Below, one piece after another: positions 59,260 to 64,000 of a stretch of DNA of 64,000 nt; positions within the stretch are counted from its first letter, which is position 1; each line of letters begins with the position of its first letter. The notes under the pieces were generated by a model. That model searched no databases. It saw only the letters and a list, made by a program, of their open reading frames with translations, and was not told the DNA's origin. The stretch spans positions 620,001-684,000 of the forward strand of contig NZ_CP117782.1 in NCBI RefSeq assembly GCF_028657905.1. The letters run 5' to 3'. This stretch comes from Burkholderia sp. FERM BP-3421. Its GTDB lineage: Bacteria; Pseudomonadota; Gammaproteobacteria; Burkholderiales; Burkholderiaceae. The position numbers were made by a program, and so were the translations under genes.

Positions 59260-59579
59260 CGTTCCCTGCTCCTGTTGTTCGGTGGTTGGCGATTGTTGTC
59301 TTGCTCAAGATGGTCCGGTCGATCGTGCTGGGTTTTGATGCGCCGATGAAATGGACGGACCTAAATCTGCCTTGCCTATCTGCGCGGCCTTACGCCGACC
59401 GCTCACGCCTGCGCTCCCCGTGGATCTGACCATGGCATTGAGCATGGTCGGGCGCTTGCGCATGCGGGCGACCAGCGCGACCTTGGGCAGTGTGCCGCCG
59501 GAGATCGCGCGCTGGTAGAAGGCGGTGGTAGCGGGGTTGCGACGTTCGGCTGTCGGCGCCGACGCGCGGCGCCGCGCGT
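59260..59579. other. Intergenic region with IS remnant
   Basis: About 320 bases with no intact gene. The central part carries a transposase C-terminal fragment on the minus strand (see separate entry). The left part is lower in GC and unassigned. Confidence 0.6.
59422..59547 (-). pseudogene. IS110-family transposase remnant (C-terminal fragment)
   Basis: The minus strand encodes NPATTAFYQRAISGG followed by LPKVALVARMRKRPTMLNAM, matching the conserved C-terminal end of IS110/Transposase_20 proteins (NPxIxAFYxRLxxxGKPxKVALxACMRKLLxxLNAM). The rest of the transposase is missing, and the upstream boundary abuts the MFS gene stop at 59580. It shows that an insertion element was once here, consistent with the atypical DNA up to tRNA-Arg. 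Confidence 0.65.
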
Positions 59580-60764
59580 CTAGGCGGCGGAGGCGCGGCG
59601 TTTGCCAAGCCGCACGATCAGCGGCGCGGCGGCCAGCAGCGCCGAGACGGCGCCGAGCATGAACGATCCGGCGTGGGCGTGCCCCGCGACGAACCCGCCG
59701 AGTGGTCCGCTCACGGCGATGCCGAGATCCCAGGCGGACGTCAGCGTGCCCAGCGCGGTGCTGCGTTCGTGCGCGGCGGCGGCTTCGGTCACGAGACTGG
59801 CGAGGCACGGATACAGCATGGCGAGGCCGGCGCCTGTCAGCATCGTCGCCGCGAAGACGGCCGGCGCGTGAGCGGCGACCGACAGCGCGTACAGGCCGAG
59901 CGCTTCGGTCAGCAGCGCGATCAGCAGCATGCGGGGTGCGCCGAGCCGGTCGACGGTCTGGCTGCCGGCGAATCGCACGATGAGGAACGCGGCGCCGAAT
60001 GCCGCGAGCACGAGGTCCTGTCCCACGAGATGCAGCGCTGCGACGCGCGGTACCAGGAAGGCCGCGATCACGCCGTAGCCGATTCCGGCGAGCGCGCCCG
60101 ACACCCCCGGCGACCAGGCGGCGCGCGGCAGTAACGCGCGACGTGCGGAAGGCGCGGCGGCGGGGCCGGGCAGGCGCGGCGTGCGGGCGATCAGCGCAGC
60201 GCCGACGGCCGGCAGCACGCTCGCGACCATCCACACCTCCCGATAGCCGCCGATGACCAGCACGGCCGCGCCGAGCATCGGGCCGCAGGCGAGCCCGGCC
60301 CACATCGACAGTCCGAAGTGCCCCGCGATCTTGCCGCGTCGGCTCGGCTCGGCGTGCGCGAGCACCCAGCCGATGCAGCCGGTGAACAGCGCGCCTTCGC
60401 CTGCCCCGAGGACGAGGCGGGCGAGGATCAGGACGGGCAGCGTGGCCGCGACCAGATGCAGCAGGCCGCCGAGCACGCCGAGCAGCGCGCCCGCGATCAC
60501 GATCGGCCGCGATCCGCGCACGTCGGCGAAGCGGCCTGCGAAGGGCCGGCTCAGCATCGTCGCGAGCGATCCGATCGTGACCGCGAGGCCCGCGACGACC
60601 GCATTCGCATCGAGACGATCGTGGGTGAACGACGGCATCACCTGGATCGTCATGCCGATCGATGCATAGCCGAGAAAGCAGGCGGCCCACAGCGAGCGGT
60701 ACGGCGGGACGGCGGAAATGGGCTCGGCGCGGCGCGCGGGCGCGGCGCAATTCGTGGCGTTCAT
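59580..60764 (-). CDS. MFS transporter
   Basis: A 394-residue major facilitator with twelve TM helices starting MNATNCAAPARRAEPISAV. The motif-A loop is RPFAGRFADVRGSRPIVIAG; a second-half copy is RFAGSQTVDRLGAPRML. TM5 motif C-like GPMLGAAVLVIGG suggests an exporter. The substrate is unknown. It is divergent from a LysR gene, with a shared dyad operator, so it is probably regulated by it. A GTG further upstream (60785) would add seven residues. Confidence 0.85.
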   Translation of the reverse strand: MNATNCAAPARRAEPISAVPPYRSLWAACFLGYASIGMTIQVMPSFTHDRLDANAVVAGLAVTIGSLATMLSRPFAGRFADVRGSRPIVIAGALLGVLGGLLHLVAATLPVLILARLVLGAGEGALFTGCIGWVLAHAEPSRRGKIAGHFGLSMWAGLACGPMLGAAVLVIGGYREVWMVASVLPAVGAALIARTPRLPGPAAAPSARRALLPRAAWSPGVSGALAGIGYGVIAAFLVPRVAALHLVGQDLVLAAFGAAFLIVRFAGSQTVDRLGAPRMLLIALLTEALGLYALSVAAHAPAVFAATMLTGAGLAMLYPCLASLVTEAAAAHERSTALGTLTSAWDLGIAVSGPLGGFVAGHAHAGSFMLGAVSALLAAAPLIVRLGKRRASAA

Positions 60765-60815
60765 CGTATGGGGAATAACAATCACGCATGATGGTCTTTG
60801 AAATTATGCGGGGAA

Positions 60816-60837
60816 ATTTGTATGATGCAATTCAAAT
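60816..60837. promoter_or_regulatory. LysR-type dyad operator between MFS and lysR genes
   Basis: ATTTG at 60816-60820 and CAAAT at 60833-60837 form a symmetric dyad with a 12-base centre that contains the T-N11-A pattern of LTTR sites, in AT-rich DNA between the divergent starts. Confidence 0.55.
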
Positions 60838-60865
60838 ATCCTCATGAAGATTATGTGGAATCCGC

Positions 60866-61801
60866 ATGAACACGCGTGACATGGAAGCATTCCTGGCGGT
60901 GGTCGAGACGGGCTCGATCGTGGCGGCGTCGGCGCGGCTGCATCTCACGCAGCCGGGCGTGAGCCGTCGCATCCAGAGTCTCGAAACGCTGCTCGGCGCG
61001 GCGCTGCTCGATCGTCAATCGAAGCCGCTGCGGCCGACCGCGGCCGGCCGCGAAGCCTACGAGCACGGCCGCCGCCTGCTGCGGGTGCTGGACGACCTGA
61101 AGACGCGGCTGTCGCCCGACGGCGACGTCGCGGGGGAGCTGCGGCTCGGCATCACGCCCTATCTGTCGGAGCTGGCGGTCGCCGCGCCGCTCGATGCGTT
61201 GCGCACGGCGTTTCCGCAGCTCGCGGTCTGCGTGACGACGAGCTGGCCGGAGCAATTGACCGAGCGGCTGCGCCGCGGCGAGATCGACCTCGCGGCGTTC
61301 TGCCTGCCCGACGACGTTGCGCCGCCGGGCGATGTGGAGGCGCGCGCGGTCGGCCTGCAAGCGCTGTCGGTAGTCGCGCCGCACGACGTCGCGCTGCCGG
61401 CGCGGGTGAGCTTGCAGGCGTTGTCGGCGTTGCCGTGGATCATCAACCAGGATGGGTGTGGTTTTCGCAGCGTGATCCAGCGGCGCATGGCGCAGGAGCG
61501 CCTGCCGTTCCAGATCGGCATCGAGGCGCTCAGTTCGGACCTGCGGCTGTCGCTCGTCGCGCGCGGGCTCGGGGTCACGCTGACGTCCCGGGATGCATTC
61601 GAGCGCAGTCCGTTCCGGGCGCGCTTGAGGATGCTCTCGGTGCGGGATTTCCGGCCGCAGGTCCAGGCCTGGATCGTGCATCGTGCGCCGGCGGGGCGTC
61701 TCGCGCGTCCCTTTGAATGCTTCGGCGAGGCGATGGCGGCGGCGTTCGGCGCGGACAAGCGGCGCGGCGGCGCGGGCGGACGCAGGCTGTCGCGCGCCTG
61801 A
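60866..61801 (+). CDS. LysR-family transcriptional regulator
   Basis: A 311-residue LTTR starting MNTRDMEAFLAVVETGSIVAA. The HTH is clear in SARLHLTQPGVSRRIQSLETLLG, followed by the wing LLDRQSKPLRPTAAGREAYE. The effector-binding domain includes GELRLGITPYLSELAVAAP and ends in an Arg/Gly-rich tail. It is divergent from the MFS gene (101-base gap with a dyad operator) and presumably activates it in response to a small molecule, which is unknown. Confidence 0.92.
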   Translation: MNTRDMEAFLAVVETGSIVAASARLHLTQPGVSRRIQSLETLLGAALLDRQSKPLRPTAAGREAYEHGRRLLRVLDDLKTRLSPDGDVAGELRLGITPYLSELAVAAPLDALRTAFPQLAVCVTTSWPEQLTERLRRGEIDLAAFCLPDDVAPPGDVEARAVGLQALSVVAPHDVALPARVSLQALSALPWIINQDGCGFRSVIQRRMAQERLPFQIGIEALSSDLRLSLVARGLGVTLTSRDAFERSPFRARLRMLSVRDFRPQVQAWIVHRAPAGRLARPFECFGEAMAAAFGADKRRGGAGGRRLSRA

Positions 61802-62335
61802 GCGGCGAGGCCGGAGCGGGAAGGGAAAGGGCCGGCGCGCGAGCCGAGCCGATCGCGCCGGGGCGCCCGATGCGTCCTGCGAGCGCATGCCGTTCCGTCT
61901 TGACCGAAGCCGATGCATTGCGCACATCCCTTGCGGTGCAATTCGCGGAACGTCGGCCGCGCGGTCTTGCAATCGGGGCCGGGACAAATCGTCGCGCCTC
62001 GTTCTTCCGCTTTACGTTCCCGATCATTTTCAGCGTCGAACGAATTGAAGGTTTTCGATCTATTTCCCGATATTGTTCATGAATATGGCGCGATCATTTG
62101 CTCTAACGCAATGAAATCGACCTCCGCCCCACCCCTGAAGATGCGTTAAGATCGCAGCTGCATCGGGGTGGGTTTTCCCGGCGCCACGAAACAAAAATTC
62201 CCCGGTATCGGTGAAGCCAACTATCCGGAGACGATTTCAACCACGCACGGCGAGCGCCGCGCCAATTCCCGCTCACGAGACGGCCGCTCGCGAGTGATGC
62301 GCTCGGCGGGAACACGGGAAACGCGAACCAGCTCC
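61802..62335. other. Intergenic region before the sensor kinase
   Basis: About 530 bases. The left half is GC-rich with no gene; the right part (62020-62160) is AT-richer, with TTAAGAT at about 62146 as a possible -10 of the kinase gene. No known repeat or RNA was recognised. Confidence 0.5.
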
Positions 62336-63781
62336 ATGTACTCGTTATTGCCTGCCTTCGTATCGGCGCTGTTTCTCGGGTTCGGCACCTACGTGCTGAT
62401 CACGGAGGGGGCGACGCGCGTATCGATCCCGTTCGCCGTGATGTGCGTCACGACCTTCGTGTGGCAAGGCACCTGGGCGCTGCTGTTCCAGGCCACGAGC
62501 CCCGATCTCGCGGGCCTGCTCGTCAAGATCGGCTATCTGTTCATCCTGTTCCTGCCGACCACCTTCTATCACTTCGTCGTCGAGGTCGTCGCGCGCCGCG
62601 ACGAGCGGCCGCTGCTGCTCGCGTCGTATGCGCTGAGCGCCGTGCTGGCGGTGCTGCTCGTCACGAGCAACGAAGTCGTCGACGGCTTCGGTTCCTATTT
62701 CTTCGGCTATTACCCGCGCGCCGGGCGGCTGCATCCGCTGCACGTCGCGCAGACGGTCTTCCTGGTCTGCCGCGCCGCCTGGCTGCTGCTGCGTGCGCGG
62801 CGCAAGATCACCAACGCCGGTTCGCGGCGGCTGCTCGATCTGTGCCTCGTCAGTCTCGGGCTGTATTCGCTCGCGGCCACCGACTACCTTGTCAACTACG
62901 GCTACGAGCTGTATCCGCTGGGCGTGCTGTTCATCACCGTCAGCCTGGGCATGCTGGCCGTGTCGATCGTGCGCTATGGGCTGATGGGGCCGTACCTGAC
63001 GCTCGCGACGGTCGCGCACGAGGTCGCCACGCCGCTCGCGACGATCGGCCTGCATGCCGACGAATTGCGCCACGCGCTGCCCGAGCTGATGCGCGGCTAC
63101 CGCCTGGCGGTGGAGCATCGCCTGGTCGACGACCGGCTCGACACCGCCGAGGAGCCCGAGCGGCTGCCCGCGCTGGTGTCCGCGATCCGTCGCCACGTCG
63201 ACAGCACCAATACCGTGGTCGAGATGTCGCTCGCCTCGCTGACCCTGAACCGGCTCGACAAGCGCAGCTTCGCGGTCCACTCGGTGGGCGCGTGCGTCGA
63301 GGCGGCGCTTGAACGCTATCCGTTCCGGGACGGCGAGCGCGCGCTCGTGTCCGTCGCGCAGATCGATCCGGAGATCCGCTTCTCCGGTTCCGACACGCTG
63401 CTCATGTTCGTGTTGTTCAACCTGCTGAAAAATGCGATCCAGGCGATTCATTCGGTGGGCGAGGGCCGCATCGAGATCGCCGCCTATCGCAGCGAGGGCT
63501 TTTGCGTGCTGCGCTTCAGCGACAGCGGGCCGGGCATTGCGCCCGATGTCCTGCCGCAGATCTTCGATCCGTTCTATTCGACCAAGGCGCACGGCCGCGG
63601 CACGGGCGTCGGCCTGACGTTCTGCCGGCGCGTGTGCGAGGCGTTCGGCGGCGGCATTGCGTGCGAATCGGCGCAGGGCGTGCGCACCACCTTCACGCTG
63701 CAGTTGCCGGAGCCGGGGTCGGCGGCAGACCGCAGGCTTCGCGATCTGCCGCAACCGTCCGGAGACTATCGGATCGGGTGA
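62336..63781 (+). CDS. Orphan sensor histidine kinase with multi-TM sensor
   Basis: A 481-residue kinase starting MYSLLPAFVSALFLGFGTYV. About seven hydrophobic segments span residues 5-225 with no large periplasmic loop, so it may sense a hydrophobic or membrane signal. The H-box is TVAHEVATPLATIGLHADEL with H228; the N-box is FNLLKNAIQAIHS; and ATP-lid motifs are DSGPGIAPDVLPQIFDPF and GRGTGVGLTFCRRVCEAFGG. The multi-TM plus HEVATPL arrangement recalls quorum-sensing type kinases (CqsS-like), without sequence proof. No response regulator is adjacent. A longer start at 62168 adds a non-membrane leader and is less likely. Confidence 0.85.
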   Translation: MYSLLPAFVSALFLGFGTYVLITEGATRVSIPFAVMCVTTFVWQGTWALLFQATSPDLAGLLVKIGYLFILFLPTTFYHFVVEVVARRDERPLLLASYALSAVLAVLLVTSNEVVDGFGSYFFGYYPRAGRLHPLHVAQTVFLVCRAAWLLLRARRKITNAGSRRLLDLCLVSLGLYSLAATDYLVNYGYELYPLGVLFITVSLGMLAVSIVRYGLMGPYLTLATVAHEVATPLATIGLHADELRHALPELMRGYRLAVEHRLVDDRLDTAEEPERLPALVSAIRRHVDSTNTVVEMSLASLTLNRLDKRSFAVHSVGACVEAALERYPFRDGERALVSVAQIDPEIRFSGSDTLLMFVLFNLLKNAIQAIHSVGEGRIEIAAYRSEGFCVLRFSDSGPGIAPDVLPQIFDPFYSTKAHGRGTGVGLTFCRRVCEAFGGGIACESAQGVRTTFTLQLPEPGSAADRRLRDLPQPSGDYRIG

Positions 63782-63791
63782 ATCACGGCGC

Positions 63792-64000
63792 TCAGAGAGT
63801 CGCCATATCGGTGCTCAGTTCATATTCCTCGACCCGCGCGAGGATGCCGGCCGGGAAGCGGCGAATGCGCTTGTCCGGACCGGCGAACAGGATCTGCTGG
63901 TAGCCCATCGACACCGGGCGGCCGTCCACGTAGAAGCGGAACAGCAGGTACGCCGAGCACTGCCTGACCTTGACGGTGTTCAGGTAGCAGTCGACCCGCT
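63792..64000 (-). CDS. C-terminal part of an unrecognised protein, truncated by window edge
   Basis: The minus-strand frame from the right edge encodes at least 68 residues, including DCYLNTVKVRQCSAYLLFRF, YQQILFAGPDKRIRRFP and ARVEEYELSTDMATL, before the stop at 63792. The 5' end is outside the window. Codon use is typical of the genome; no family recognised. Confidence 0.5.
   Translation of the reverse strand, partial: RVDCYLNTVKVRQCSAYLLFRFYVDGRPVSMGYQQILFAGPDKRIRRFPAGILARVEEYELSTDMATL

Noticed and set aside
57813..59330. Direct repeat of the tRNA-Arg 3' end as an attachment site
   Set aside because: No second copy of the T-arm/acceptor sequence was found to the right within the atypical patch.

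Overview
The window is chromosomal DNA from a high-GC betaproteobacterium, almost certainly Burkholderia. The evidence is roughly two-thirds GC codon use, the housekeeping order carA-(lysE)-carB-greA-yhbY-rlmE-ftsH-folP-glmM followed by pstSCAB-phoU-phoB-phoR and ppk/ppx, and proteins that read like Burkholderia orthologues. I cannot fix the species. Both ends are cut: a partial dnaQ at the left and the C-terminus of an unrecognised gene at the right.

Layout. 1-5.6 kb: a leftward operon (SAM methyltransferase, rnhA, dnaQ), divergent gloB, the lipoprotein transglycosylase mltD, and an MFS transporter. 6-18 kb: the core block carA, a LysE-type exporter, carB, greA, a DUF4149 membrane protein, yhbY (opposite strand), rlmE, ftsH, folP, glmM. 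18-25.4 kb: a tandem-repeat patch, a five-repeat PhoB-box array, and the complete phosphate operon pstS-pstC-pstA-pstB-phoU-phoB-phoR. 25.4-31 kb: an SDR/TetR divergent pair, then the polyphosphate genes ppk (leftward, with its own Pho box) and ppx (rightward). Phosphate uptake, phosphate signalling and polyphosphate storage thus sit together.

31-38.5 kb: accessory leftward genes, namely a secreted unknown, a cupin, an EF-hand-like exported protein, an S10-type serine carboxypeptidase lipoprotein and an S46 dipeptidyl-peptidase, followed by a rightward PAP2-type phosphatase behind a perfect (GAGAC)15 repeat. 39-47.1 kb: a cluster that I read as lysine/pipecolate catabolism: a LysP-like permease, an FAD amine oxidase (AmaA-like), a LysR regulator, a DUF1338 2-oxoadipate dioxygenase/decarboxylase (HglS-like), and a TTG-started fused FAD/Fe-S D-2-hydroxyglutarate dehydrogenase (YdiJ-like). 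Permease, oxidase, regulator and dioxygenase resemble the Pseudomonas putida ama/hgl arrangement without amaB.

47.5-57.8 kb: a 2OG-Fe(II)-oxygenase-like unknown, tRNA-Pro(TGG), sixA, olsB, small membrane and lipoproteins, a MATE exporter, a DUF2288 protein, an acyl-CoA synthetase, an NlpD-like LysM/M23 lipoprotein, an aldose-1-epimerase-like protein, a 28-residue membrane microprotein with its own terminator, uppP and tRNA-Arg(TCT). 57.8-59.6 kb: a lower-GC patch beside tRNA-Arg with two unknown genes and the C-terminal remnant of an IS110-type transposase, which looks like a decayed insertion. 59.6-64 kb: a divergent MFS/LysR pair, an orphan multi-TM sensor histidine kinase, and the partial gene at the right end.

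The best leads for new biology are the compact lysine/2-oxoadipate cluster, the pentanucleotide repeat in frame with the PAP2 gene, the PhoB control of ppk, the microproteins, and the tRNA-Arg patch. I saw no CRISPR array, prophage or secretion-system cluster.
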